DNA from: Calcarisporiella thermophila CBS 279.70
Lineage: Eukaryota > Calcarisporiellomycota
Length of the DNA stretch: 64,000 nucleotides
NCBI RefSeq assembly: GCF_041956535.1
Contig: NW_027192200.1
Span: 391,477-455,476, forward strand
Reading direction: 5' to 3'
Shown: in pieces, positions 23,960 through 34,316 of the stretch
How positions within the stretch are numbered: position 1 is the stretch's first letter
How the letters are laid out: every line of letters begins with the position of its first letter
Translations under genes and position numbers: made by a program
The notes under the pieces: model-generated
The model's input: only the letters and a program-made list of their open reading frames with translations
Told to the model about the DNA's origin: nothing
The model's database searches: none

Positions 23960-24521
23960 ATAATTAGATATTGCATGGTGCCACGGGATATATGTTCTAA
24001 CCCAATACTGGTTGATTCTATTATTATTTGTATATAATCTAATACGAAAGGGAGAACTCACTTTTGGGTCGCTCTAATTGACAAAAATCACCAAAACTTA
24101 TGAAAGCCACTAGTTTCTTGCTTTCAATTCACAAAAATTCCATTAAAAATAAATGAATGCTTTTGGATGACTTTGAACAAAAAATAGCAGGACCAATAGC
24201 GTCTTGACTATTTGCCATCTACGCGTAAGAAAACTTTCCAGATAACTCCAGAAATCCCTATTTTTCAGAGAATATTTTAGTTTCATCGAATTCACTATAT
24301 AAGTATTCATTTGCTCCTGCACTTGTTTCATGCTGCGATACTGTTTGAACAGGATGACCCAGGACACTAACCTTCCTCATACTCAACCTTTCTAGTTCGG
24401 AGAAAAATCTTGGGGAAAATATTCTCGTAACCCCTGATTTATGCCATGCGACATTTCCCCAATTTTTTTTTATTCCTTGCGTTTTTTGCAAGATCAACCA
24501 AAAACTAGAACCAAATTCAAT
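23960..24521. repeat. Segmental duplication unit 2 (blocks A and D)
   Basis: Block A (about 23960-24370) is the closest copy of 21859-22230. Block D (about 24405-24521) carries the promoter shared with 25750-25861, including AAAATATTCTCGTAACCCCTGATTT and GATCAACCAAAAACTAGAACC, and leads straight into the first secreted-protein gene. Blocks B and C are absent. The TATA box of the unit 1 and 3 promoters is replaced here by a T-run. Confidence 0.6.
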
Positions 24522-24671
24522 ATGAATATTATAAAGCAATTCTTGTTCGCGTCTGTTGCGGTATTCGCCGTAGTCAACGGGGTCTGTGTGAGATATTGCA
24601 TTGAATGCCCTCCAGGAACACGTTGTGAAAATCAACCACTCTATTGTGGGCAAGGAGGCTATCCACCATAA
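24522..24671 (+). pseudogene. Small secreted cysteine-rich protein, copy 1, with premature stop
   Basis: The ATG opens a clear signal peptide (MNIIKQFLFASVAVFAVVNG) followed by a short Cys-rich mature region with five cysteines. A TAA at 24669-24671 ends it at 49 residues. In the paralogue at 25862 the frame continues 11 more codons with a sixth cysteine, and the matching sequence is still present after this stop, up to 24704. The upstream TATA box present at the paralogue is also degraded. So this is either a decaying copy or a truncated variant. Function is unknown. Small Cys-rich secreted proteins of fungi are often effectors or wall-associated peptides, but nothing here proves that. A long antisense ORF (24258-24722) overlaps it. 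Confidence 0.6.
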
Positions 24672-24739
24672 TATCGTATTCGTTGCGTTGGGGGGGATTA
24701 TTGATAATATGACTCTGAACAATTATTATCCGAACCAGT

Positions 24740-25861
24740 CGCATCTAGACCAATTATTGCTATCTACTGGTAAGAAAACCTTGTCATATAACATCTAAAT
24801 ATTATATTATTAGAGAACGCGAAGTCTCATTGGACTCAACATATGACTCGAACGACTGCATTTGTTCCCACTCCCGATTCTGTTTGGATGGGATGACCTT
24901 GAGTACTCTTTACAGTTATCAATTGATTTGAGTTGTGGGAAAGTTTAACTATTGTTTTACCCGATATGACTTCAATCTTCGTTTTGGCTGCATTGAAAGA
25001 GAAAGCGAATCTCACCCATAAACATCCTTCCGTCGAGGAGGAAGTAGGCTTGCAATTTAATAAAGTTGCATCCGACATCTCTATACCTGGAGGAATTGTC
25101 CAGGGTACATGGAATAGCTTGGTAAAGACTCAGACCTTCGTGGATGCATCTCACGAATGTTGATCCACAGTTACGTCTACTCTAAGGCTACATAGAAGGA
25201 GGCTCTCACTGACACAAACAGAATATCTGATGTATTATATCTGATTGCAAATTGCCGACCGAAGAATAAATTTCAAACCAATACAAATTTAGAATAATTA
25301 ACCCTGCCAAATTAACATTCTCTTTCCACTACTAAGCACGTATGGAGATTGTGAGAGTGTTCTAACGCCCTCAACTCCGCCCAAGAACTTGAATGAGTCG
25401 AGCTCCTCTTTGGCGTCTTTACCGGACCTTCGGAGCAGCTGCATGCTCCGCATATTTTGTTTGCAAACTCTATCATACTATTTCTAAAAATGGGGAATCC
25501 AGCATGGAAAAACAAAGCAGGTATATCTGGACTTTTCCACACTCGCTAGAGTTCTTCGTTATTGTGTTCATGAGAGGTGGTAACCATTTCTTAATATGGC
25601 GTCTAATCCATACACAGACCCTTGCTTCTCTTGAATAAATGCTATTTTATATGAACTCTATTAAATTGCAAACCTTCTATTGCTTTCGAATCATACAATA
25701 TGAAAATTCTGCAAGCACGGAGTCTTTTCCATATGTCAGAGCAAAGCTTTCAATGAAAAGTTCTCGTCACCCTTGATTTAAGCCCTGCGACTTTTTCCCA
25801 AATCTTTATAAATACCGCGCGTTTTTCGCAAAATCAACCAAAAACCAGAACCAATTTCAAT
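24740..25861. repeat. Segmental duplication unit 3 (blocks A'-B-C-D)
   Basis: A partial block A (about 24740-24910, with TGGTAAGAAAACCTTGTCATATAAC and ATATGACTCGAACGAC), then B (25018-25095), C (25290-25560) and D (25640-25861) occur in the same order as unit 1. The unit ends at the intact secreted-protein gene. Confidence 0.65.
25807..25814 (+). promoter_or_regulatory. TATA box of secreted-protein copy 2
   Basis: TATAAATA 55 bp upstream of the ATG at 25862, followed by the duplicated leader TTTTTCGCAAAATCAACC. Confidence 0.5.
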
Positions 25862-26044
25862 ATGAATCTTATTAAGCAATTCTTGTTCGCGTCTGTTGCA
25901 GTTTTCGCCGTAGTCAACGGGATCTGTGTGAGACGTTGCGATGAATGCCCTCGAGGAACCCATTGTGAAAATGAACCACTGATTTGTCGAGATGAAGGCT
26001 ATCCACCAAATTATCATCTTCTTTGCGTTGGGGGGGATTATTGA
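25862..26044 (+). CDS. Small secreted cysteine-rich protein, copy 2 (intact)
   Basis: A 60-residue single-exon protein. A signal peptide with charged start (MNLIKQ), hydrophobic core (FLFASVAVFAVV) and likely cleavage near NG is followed by about 40 residues with six cysteines. The mature part includes CDECPRGTHCENEP and ends VGGDY. Six cysteines could form three disulfides. The signal peptide is almost identical to copy 1 while mature positions differ more, which may reflect diversification. I recognise no named family. Its promoter and about 1.1 kb of upstream sequence are duplicated from unit 1. An antisense ORF (25778-26077) overlaps it. Confidence 0.65.
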   Translation: MNLIKQFLFASVAVFAVVNGICVRRCDECPRGTHCENEPLICRDEGYPPNYHLLCVGGDY

Positions 26045-26855
26045 AATAGTTTTGATGCACTTATATTTCGAAATCACATATTATTCTCCATATGTTATTT
26101 GGTTTATCAGGTTTTGTGGAAGCTTAAGCATGTTGACTAAATAACAATAATAAACAGGAGGCGGCTCCGACTTAATTTCTATACTATATCTTGGCTTCCT
26201 TTTATATATATGGAACAAAATAATTAGCAGAGTTAAAATATATAAATTGGATAAGAGAACAATATACATGATTAATACTTTATAGGCAACTAGATAAATA
26301 TAGGTGCCCAGCAAAACATTGGATAACCACAGCACATAATAAGCGTGGACGACCATACTGCGATATACACGAGCATAATACCATTAAGCAAGCGTTTCAT
26401 TCTTGTACATTCAATTGCTACAATTCTATGAAAATTATAGGATATATTTCCAAACTTATAACTGGCTATTCATTATGAGCTGTGAAAATCAGTTAAACAA
26501 GTCGATCCCAGTATAAATTTCTATAATAAAGAAGATTAAATGATATAAGGACAACTACTGAGTATTTGACCAAAACCACATTACACTGTAATATATGCTG
26601 AATTCTTATTAGGGAGAGGAGAGGGACATTTTTCTTTATTTTTGAGTTGAAAAATGAAAACCTGACACAATAAAATATTGGTTTGCTATTATTATTTTGA
26701 TCCAAATAATAAAATATATCCTCTCTAGAGAGGACATTTTATATCGACTACGGCACATATATGCGTACATGGGATATATACGCGCGAAATAAATAGCCAA
26801 GTTCGAAGAGTCGAAATGGAGGGAGAGGTTTAGGCTCTAGAAAGCACCCGACCAA
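26045..26855. other. AT-rich intergenic region
   Basis: Very AT-rich. A minus-strand ORF (26081-26356) is hydrophobic and Leu/Ile/Tyr-rich, as expected from AT-rich DNA, and is not called. Repeated TATATA/CATATATG motifs lie near 26745-26785. Confidence 0.45.
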
Positions 26856-28045
26856 CTAGAGAGGCCGCTGTCCGCACACAATCACAATGGTGTACATCAG
26901 GAATGACCCCTCAAGCTCGGCGATCTCGATTTCGTCGACAATCTGCTGCACATGTGAAGCGTCGAGAATTTCCCCTTCCCAACCTTGGGGAGGCCCAATG
27001 GGAGCCATGTGCTTTTTTAGCTGTGACGCCATCCCTGATATACTCTCGAACGCTTTTACCTTATTCAAGCGGCCCAGCTCGGTGCTTTGTCCAATTGGGA
27101 GCGGATAACGAGCAATATGCAAGTTTGTGAGGCCAGCGGCACGAGCACGGTCTTCAAGATGATCACCGGCTTGTAAATCGAATCCGCGTTCCTGGAACAT
27201 CTGTGATACTATTGCGATGGAAATACAAGAGAGTGATGAGAACCCATAGAAGTTGCATTGAATTCTGAAGGCTACACGTTAAAGCGTACACATCCCCATT
27301 CATGGGCAACGCCTCCCTCCATATTCTAGAGATGGCGTTGTCCAAACACGGGCAAAATACTCACAGGCTCTCCTGTACCATAAGAGATTTGGCAAAGATT
27401 CGGGATATTTCTCTTGGAAGTTCCACTCTGCCAATTGCACCCAGCCTCCAGGGCGCGTTACGCGTACCAGCTCTGTAAGTGCTGGTCCCCATTGCTGCTG
27501 CGATAATGCTCCAATAAGAAGGCGCTGATGCACCAGGTCAAATGCTCCATCTTCAAATGGTAATCCATCTAAAACATTGGCGCGCAAAAAGCGAGTGTTC
27601 GGCGGAGAGTGTGTTGGAAAGCCGTGGTCGCTAATATCGACTCCAATCACCTGCGCGTTTGGATATTCGCGGGCGACTTCTATCGCCCAAGTACCAGACC
27701 CCGTCGCCATATCGAGTATCTTACCTTCAGAGGTATTTAGACTCTCAATGGATTTGGGGACGTGGATGTTCTTACTATTTATTGCCGAGGTATAGATCAA
27801 ACATGAGAAAAAGTATGGAGAAGTGATTTAGTCATTTTCAGTAAGAAAAGTGAATTGAAGATGTTCTTTGCATCCAATCAATTTCGTTTTCTTCTTTCTC
27901 ACCTATCACTCGCCATTTTTATAATACGATGTTGGGCAATCAATCTCTCGATTTCTCTCTTGTCGCATGGTAGAATATAAGCTGATCCCTTTACCTTGGC
28001 AAACTCTCGGTTGCCTTGTACAGTTACTTCGGTCTCGTGGGTCAT
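26856..28045 (-). CDS. SAM-dependent class I methyltransferase, fungal LaeA-like type
   Basis: Exon 1 (27903-28045) begins MTHETEVTVQGNREF and includes YILPCDKREIERLIAQH, the 'Y.LP.D..E..RL..QH' lead-in of fungal Methyltransf_23/25 proteins. Exon 2 (from 27774) has motif I LDMATGSGTWAIEVA with the glycine-rich SAM loop, then VIGVDIS, DLVHQR, and VTRPGGWVQLAEW. The last exon ends FLMYTIVIVCGQRPL with the C-terminal AGL..L..... segment. The joins in 27200-27370 are uncertain. Such enzymes methylate small molecules or, in LaeA itself, control secondary metabolism. The substrate cannot be told and no biosynthetic cluster is nearby. Confidence 0.82.
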
Positions 28046-29201
28046 GCTGAGAAGTGATGAAATCTAAGGAGATGTTAAAACAGAACTGGTGCAAGTACAA
28101 TGAGGAAGTAGGGAGGAAAAAAGAGTTCTCGTTCCACTCGTAGTGGAACGAGAGCTTAGCGTGAGTCAGATTAAGTCTCTGCAAAACACATTGATTTCAC
28201 CGCCATTGAATACAAAATTACACAGCCACATCTCCCCACAAAAAGGATCCTGAGGTCGGTGCTTTCCTCGAATTTGGTCCAAACGCGAAGTCTACTGCGA
28301 TTCGGAGTTACAACATGAGGCCTCATTGTGCAAGAGTAAGGGTGGTCTTAAGTTAAATGCTCACAAAGTTTATCAAGTATACTTGCAGAGCTGTTAAGGA
28401 GGGGGGGCCGTTCATCACAATCCTATTTCCCAGCTACGAGTGAATGTATGCTTTCTGGGCCGGCCATTGCTGAAAACCCACTTGGTTATAGTTCTGGCTC
28501 TATCAACTCAACTCTTTGCTGCTCTTTGCTTGACTTAAATTCAGATATTCTCTGTCACTAAGGTCACTTTTGAACATACCCAATACCCTCACTTTACTTT
28601 ACCTTGTAGTTCACTGGCACAGCTCCAACCTCTGGTTAAGCGAATTCGGCTGGTAATTTCACAGCACTGATACGTACCATGATCACGCCACGCACATACT
28701 GTGTACCAAAAGTCCAAGGTAGCATGGGAAAAGGATTCTCCTTTGCCTCTGACAAAAATTTTTTAAGAAAGTTCGAGATGCTAGGTAGTGCAAGTCGAAT
28801 AGGAGATTTTCGTGTAATTAACCTGTGTTCTACCGTGACACTCCCCACTTTTCTCACATACCCCGAGATGCGAAGGTTATGTTTAGAAAATAGAGGGGGA
28901 TCGAGAATTTACTATTGTAGTGTCAAAAGGAATATGTATTTAGAAATACTATCCAATAAATATATTTACAATCCACTCATAACAAGAAATGTCGCAACAT
29001 CGTACAACCTCCATTCCTCTGTACACAACAAAAGTCAATGAAAATATCTAAATAACTACAGACTAAATAAGATGAGGGCGATTGGAGTGAATAATAGCAA
29101 TAGGGGAGGAGAGGGAATAGAGGAAACAAATAGCTGTACAATAAAAACGAAGCAATACGCAAGCAATAGAGAAAATGATAAACCAAAAAATCGAGCCACT
29201 C
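28046..29201. other. Intergenic region between methyltransferase and Ecl1-like gene
   Basis: It includes the methyltransferase leader with its hairpin (28127-28153). Overlapping ORFs on both strands (28636-28857 minus, 28679-29041 plus) have no recognised homology and are not called. A-rich 3' sequence of the Ecl1-like gene lies at 28980-29200. Confidence 0.4.
28127..28153. repeat. Perfect 12-bp inverted repeat (hairpin)
   Basis: TCTCGTTCCACT and AGTGGAACGAGA flank a 3-base CGT loop. It lies about 80-110 bp upstream of the methyltransferase ATG on the minus strand, so a transcript from that gene would carry a strong 5'-leader hairpin. Confidence 0.75.
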
Positions 29202-29450
29202 TTAATATGCCGGGGAAATAGGGTTGTATCCATGCGTATAGCCTCGTATTGTTGCTTGTGTGGAAATAGGTGCCTCACGGCAATATGCAAACTTACGAGC
29301 ATTATTCCGAGAGAAGAGGGTCTTGACGGCAGCTAGCGTCTGTGGACTTGGCGTTGTGTGTGCCCCGTCCATTTTGCGGCAGGTTGCGCTGCAGTAGAGA
29401 TCAGAGCCGTTTGTACGCTGATTGCAAAATGTGCACCAGGAGTCATCCAT
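29202..29450 (-). CDS. Ecl1-like zinc-binding protein (life-span regulatory factor type)
   Basis: An 82-residue single-exon protein starting MDDSWCTFCNQRT, followed by SDLYCSATCRKMD. The C-x2-C...LYCS..C pattern at the very N-terminus is that of the fungal Ecl1 family, small proteins that bind zinc and extend chronological life span when overexpressed in fission yeast. The rest is Ser/Thr/Pro-rich and ends GYNPISPAY, as is usual in the family. The ATG at 29450 is the first in frame. The family is fungal, which supports the taxonomic reading of the window. Confidence 0.75.
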   Translation of the reverse strand: MDDSWCTFCNQRTNGSDLYCSATCRKMDGAHTTPSPQTLAAVKTLFSRNNARKFAYCREAPISTQATIRGYTHGYNPISPAY

Positions 29451-30972
29451 GATCGGTTGGTTGTTCAAAGGTTTATGGAATGGAGAGAAGCAAAGAGCGC
29501 AAGAAAAAAGGAGCTACGCGTTATTGGCTCACAGAAAAAGTCGAAAGGTGCAGAAGTAGTTGGCAAAGTAATAGAGTCTAGGGCCGGTTGCTCTTGTGAA
29601 AGACGGCAAGCAATATACGTGAGTATATATATATTAACTCGGGTGTTAAGTTGTATACAAATAGGAAAAAATTTGCGAGTCTGTTAGGGCATTATATATT
29701 AGGGCCACTGCCAAAATAATTTCAAAAAATGCACCGAATAAAATATGAATAATGTGATGAAAATCGGCCGCGATTGGCCCGCCCTCAATGAGTCAATAAT
29801 GACGAAAAATTTTCAAATACAAGACAAATTATTAAGCTATCTGCATCGATTCGATCGGTTGGCAGAAACTTGAGCTCCGCAGCAAATGATTTCCCCCCCC
29901 CAACGCGGGCTTCATGGCGGCATTTCACCAAGATCCTTTGCACTCTATGAGCCGCTGAAGGATTGGCCATTTCTCCTGCCAAATCCCCTAGCCGATGCCC
30001 ACCCGACCCGCTCGCTCTCTCTTTGCTCACTTTGTTAACAGTATGCGAAATATGAGCCCATCATTCCTCCATAGTCGTCAAAAAAGGAAACTCCTTTCAA
30101 GACCCTTAGAAAAGTCCGCTTGCCGAATGTGTCAATGCAACGCCCATGCATAATCACGGAATATACTTTGGTTGATGATTCCAGATTCCAAACCAAGATC
30201 TTCGTTATCCCGAGATGGATAGGCTCCAAGAAGAGCTATCTCGAATAGCTTTAGACTCAACTTAGCCAATAGTTCAGGCACATATCGGGCTTATATTTAC
30301 TTATGTAGGAGGTAACAGCCCACTCTCGCCAACTGACACTCCCCTATCCTTTTTCCTCTAAAATGGTTCCAGCCTAGATTAAATGCTACCCCCCAGGCAT
30401 TTTTCTGCTCAAGGTCCAAGTTACAAATCAGAAACCGACCAACAAGAGCTTGCCGAAATTTCTAGCTTGGGGTTCTGACCCCGGGGGATTATCTTCATCC
30501 GTGGAGGCTAACTTAAACCTCTCCTAGTTTCCCTCTAGAAGATTCCATCTTTAGTTTGACGGCATTACTATGCTTTTGTGGCAAATGCCTGCACGTGCTA
30601 TTCCAACTCTCTCCCTTTTTTCCTGCATCTGTGTGAATTAGCTCAGAGCCCGCTTCTCATCTAATTTGTAAACCTGTCAAAATTCGGTCGAGTAAAGTCC
30701 TAGCATTATGAGCACTATGGGACAGTATCACAGCAGCAGAGGGAGGTGTTGGAGATAATGGGTTAGCATTCCTATTTTTGCTTTAACAACAGAGGAGAGT
30801 ACAACACGCAGATATACAGTGCTTGGAGCAACAAGGATAAGACATATCGGATCCGGTGGAATAGAATATAAGGATAAAATAAAGATATAGATAATGGTAG
30901 CCATGATACTAATTAATTGAAAAAATACTTCAACAGCATATGCAAGTTCTCTTTCTATCTAGGTGCGTTTAA
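29451..30972. other. Long intergenic region
   Basis: About 1.5 kb without a supported gene. Minus-strand ORFs of 81 and 64 codons (29785-30030, 30035-30229) show no family motif. AT-rich with short C-runs near 29890. It could hide promoters or a non-coding RNA. Confidence 0.4.
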
Positions 30973-32113
30973 TTATTGCGAAATGCGAAACTTGTCCACC
31001 CAAAAGGACATGGGTCGCGGCGGTGACGACAGAGGTGACGAGAAGGGTGACGACGTGGGGGGTTCATCGACCTCCGTTGACTGTCTGGGCCGCTTACCAG
31101 CAGAAATGGAGCTCTTTTCTTCCTGCTCTCCTAGCCGCTTACTCTCTCCCACTTGAGATCGACTCCCTTCGCCCCTAGCCACTTCAAAGTTAATTTCGAA
31201 CAAGTCCTCCGGGCAAGCTTCACCCAGGAGGCCTCCTTCTGGAGTCCTCTTTCTTTTCCTTTTCAGGCTCAAGTCTCCCATTCCCTCTCTCCGCTCACCC
31301 TCCAGGGTTTCAAAACCCTCTCCCATCGACAACGCACGCAGCCCTGTCTCCAACCGTCGTCTAGTTGGGCTCAAATCCGCCTTGATTCTAGGAGATTTAG
31401 TCGGGGTCGGAGGGGGAGGTGGCGTATGGTAGCGCTGCGAGTTCTGGGGAGAATTTTCCGACGGGCCACTTTCAGACGAGGTATTGGTTAATACAATCGA
31501 CACCAAGACTGGAGAGGAAGGAGGAGGCGTTTGTAACTGCGCCGTTTGTCGTGCTGCCGAGTTCGAGGGCCCCACGACTGGTGTTAGTGCAGTAGTCTCC
31601 TGTGGGGCATCTAGATGGGTAGCATGTAATTTCGAAGAGGACTCGATCTGCGGTAAATCTTGGGGTGATGTGGGTGAAGTGCCAAGAAGCGGCGATGTAG
31701 AGGTGGCGTGATTGGAGGAAGAAGTGGAGGCCTGGGGTTGATCCACGTGATTATGACAAGGAATGGCCGATCTCCCCAGAATCGAGTTTATGTGGCTAGC
31801 GATTTTCCATCGTGTTTTTGGTCGTAAGACCTGAAAAAAAAAATAAAACTCCATATATCAATAGGAAACAAAATTATCCCCCAACATCGCTGATGCTTGC
31901 CTGCACTCGAATCGGGATCCGATGGCATTGTCTGTCTTGGCACTGCACCTGTAACATTCGGGGATGTCGAGCTAATTCGCTTGAAATCCAACATCGAACT
32001 GTGCGCTCCTCTGGGCGGCGTAGACACGTACAACAGTAAACGTTGGGTGGAATGATGATGTTGAGCTTGGTGGGTAAAGAAGCTTCCCACTGCGCGTATT
32101 CTTGATCATCCAT
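30973..32113 (-). CDS. Ser/Pro-rich protein with N-terminal Cys-containing domain, unknown
   Basis: Exon 1 (from 32113) starts MDDQEYAQWEASL and has NVYCCTCLRRPEERTVRC and VQCQDRQCHRIP, a Cys-rich segment that could bind zinc. Exon 2 starts VLRPKTRWKIASH. A long Ser/Pro/Thr-rich disordered region with a PPPPPTPTKSPR stretch follows, then a basic KRKRKR motif suggesting nuclear location, and the C-terminus PPRPMSFWVDKFRISQ. The intron between them uses either a GC donor (CAG|GCAAGC) or a GT donor 18 bp downstream (GAT|GTTGGG). Both keep the frame. I do not recognise the family. The conserved-looking termini around a disordered middle suggest a scaffold or DNA-associated protein. Confidence 0.6.
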
Positions 32114-32398
32114 TTGACGCTGAAATAGCCAGAATAAAAGTAAATATACGTGTTAAATGGGATTCAAGCGTTAATTAAAAAAAAAAACTTACTGTTGACA
32201 ATTCTATATATATAACGCGCTCGGTATTATTAAAAAAAACGGTGGCAAATCATATCGGGAATTCGAATTTTTCTCCGTATTCCTCCCTCAAGCCTCCCAT
32301 AAACAAAATCGCCTACATTCTCTAAGCAATATTTGTTTGGCTTGATCACCTCGTCAACGTCAACAGATCATATCAGTAGATATATCAGCCTTATCATT

Positions 32399-32711
32399 AT
32401 GACAAAACCATCCGATATATCCTCCTCAACCCAATCCACCCCCTCAGCCCACAAATCTAACAAGGAGCTAGGTGCCAAACCCCATCGTTGTAATGAGCAT
32501 CTCGAGGCATTCATTACTGGATTCACAAGACATCCTATGGAAATCAAGGAGCCCTTCAAAATATTTTGGCAATGCCTGAGATCGGAACCTGGGTAAATAT
32601 AACTGTTGGACGGATGCGTCTCGAACTTTGCTCCATCTTATGACCCTTTGTATTTACGTATTTCTTCTATGTTATGACAGGAAAGAGCCAGAACCATACC
32701 GGTTTTCATAA
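32399..32711 (+). CDS. Small CHCH-like protein, degenerate, 74 residues
   Basis: Two exons (32399-32592, 32681-32711) joined at a phase-2 GTAAAT..CAG intron. After a Ser/Thr-rich leader comes HRCNEHLEAFITGF and EIKEPFKIFWQC, ending EPYRFS. The helix-loop-helix spacing with F..FW.C resembles twin-CX9C (CHCH) proteins of the mitochondrial intermembrane space, but only the outer cysteine of each pair is left. No member can be named. Its start is divergent from the gene at 32113 with under 300 bp between. Confidence 0.5.
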
Positions 32712-32915
32712 CTTATGAATATTTCTATTAGTGTAATGTTATTGACAAAATAGAGAAAAACGAAAAAAAATAATAACCCTTGTAAATAGAAGAGAAAAAA
32801 GAAGGAAAAACAAAAACCATTGTAAATAGATAGGAGAGAGGAGGAAAATAAGGTTACCCAGAAAAAAAGACACTATTGTTCATAACATTATCAATAAGCA
32901 TAGTCTCTAAATTGA

Positions 32916-34316
32916 TTAATTCTTCTCCAAGTACTCAATGAGCCCAGCAGGAGCCAGACCCTCATAACACACGCGATATACACTTACAAACAGTGGATAG
33001 CTAGAAGAGGTGAAATCAGATAAAAATTAGAAATCCTCTTTGGAAATCTCCATCAAATATGCCACGTACTCTTTGACCATCTGCTTGTCCTCCAAGATGC
33101 TGTACACCTCCTTTGCCGTTAATGTTCCCTGGAGCTTCTGTCCGTTCAGCATTTCCTGCTCTAGCTGCTCAAAGGACTATCCCGTTTGAACAGAAAGTAA
33201 GCTTACCGACCCGAAACTGAGCACGTCAATAGAAAAAAAAAAGAACATACCTTGCCGGTCAAAACGTGCGCCTCGGCCACCTTGCGATTCCGTCCTCCGT
33301 AGCACGTCGTGATCAAATCCGCTACCCCACAGCTTTCAAAGAACGTTTCACTCTTGACTCCAGGATAGAAACTCTGCGAAAACCGCTTGATCTCCATCAA
33401 CCCTATTCGAATGATAGCGGCCTTTGTATTATCACCTAGTCGCAGTCCGTCCACAATGCCTGCCGCCACTGCGACAATATTTTTAAGGGCACCACATAGC
33501 TCAACACCATTACTGTCCTCGACAATCGAGACGCGGAATGATGGAGTGTGGAACAGCATCTGGTAGAGATCCCCGCTTTCACGGGTGCGACAACCAATGG
33601 TGGTCTCGCAGAATCGTTCCATGGCGACCTCAGAGGCAATATTAGCTCCGGAAAGCACCGCCATTTCAATTCCAAGTTCGCGGTGGATGATATCACTAAT
33701 CAATTGAAGACCTCCTTCAGAGGTGTCAACACCCTAAAGGTGAAAAATAGATGCTTATAGCCTCACTCTATATATGTATTCTTATGTATCGATGAACTCG
33801 TACCTTAATGAGAGAAATCCCTCTGCAGCCGGGGGCAATGTGTCCTCTAATATCGCTGCACACCTTCTTCACAAACTGCACCAGACAAACTATAGGTCAT
33901 CACCACAATCCAAGTGCATATTTCTCAATTTAATTTTTCTTTTACCTGGTGGGGAACGACAAACACCAGCACATTGGCACCAAGACATGCCTCTTTCAAA
34001 TCGGGAACAGCAACAACATTCTCTGGAAGCTTCACTCCCGGTAGATATTTGACATTCTCATGTTTCGTGTTGATAATGCGCGTCAATTTCTCGCCCTCCA
34101 CCATTTCCTCAAAGGTCCACATACGGACCTCAGGGTCGAACAATGGCGCATGGCGCACGGTATTGTTACCAATGATTTTGGCAATGGCAGAGCCCCTGTA
34201 GGACATTATAATTACATTGAATTAATGGCCATGAATTGACATTAAGAGTTAACATGAAAAACAAGCCCTCACCAATTTCCGGAGCCAATAAGGGCGACTT
34301 TATGTAAGTACTTCAT
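32916..34316 (-). CDS. GPD1: NAD-dependent glycerol-3-phosphate dehydrogenase
   Basis: Exon 1 starts [15 protein letters not shown] and is joined to GSAIAK, giving the Rossmann motif GSGNWG. Further exons hold [56 protein letters not shown] (substrate-site Lys-Asn), [17 protein letters not shown], and the C-terminal [15 protein letters not shown]. It reduces dihydroxyacetone phosphate to glycerol-3-phosphate with NADH in the cytosol, for redox balance, osmoprotection and lipid synthesis. No N-terminal extension for peroxisome targeting is seen, so it resembles the animal-type short form. The last intron junction (about 33000-33070) does not close cleanly by one base in my reading. Confidence 0.95.

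Noticed and set aside
26081-26356. 91-codon hydrophobic minus-strand ORF
   Set aside because: Leu/Ile/Tyr content follows directly from AT-rich DNA. No topology or family support.
28636-29041. Pair of overlapping ORFs on opposite strands
   Set aside because: Neither shows a family signature. The open frames are what chance allows in this composition.
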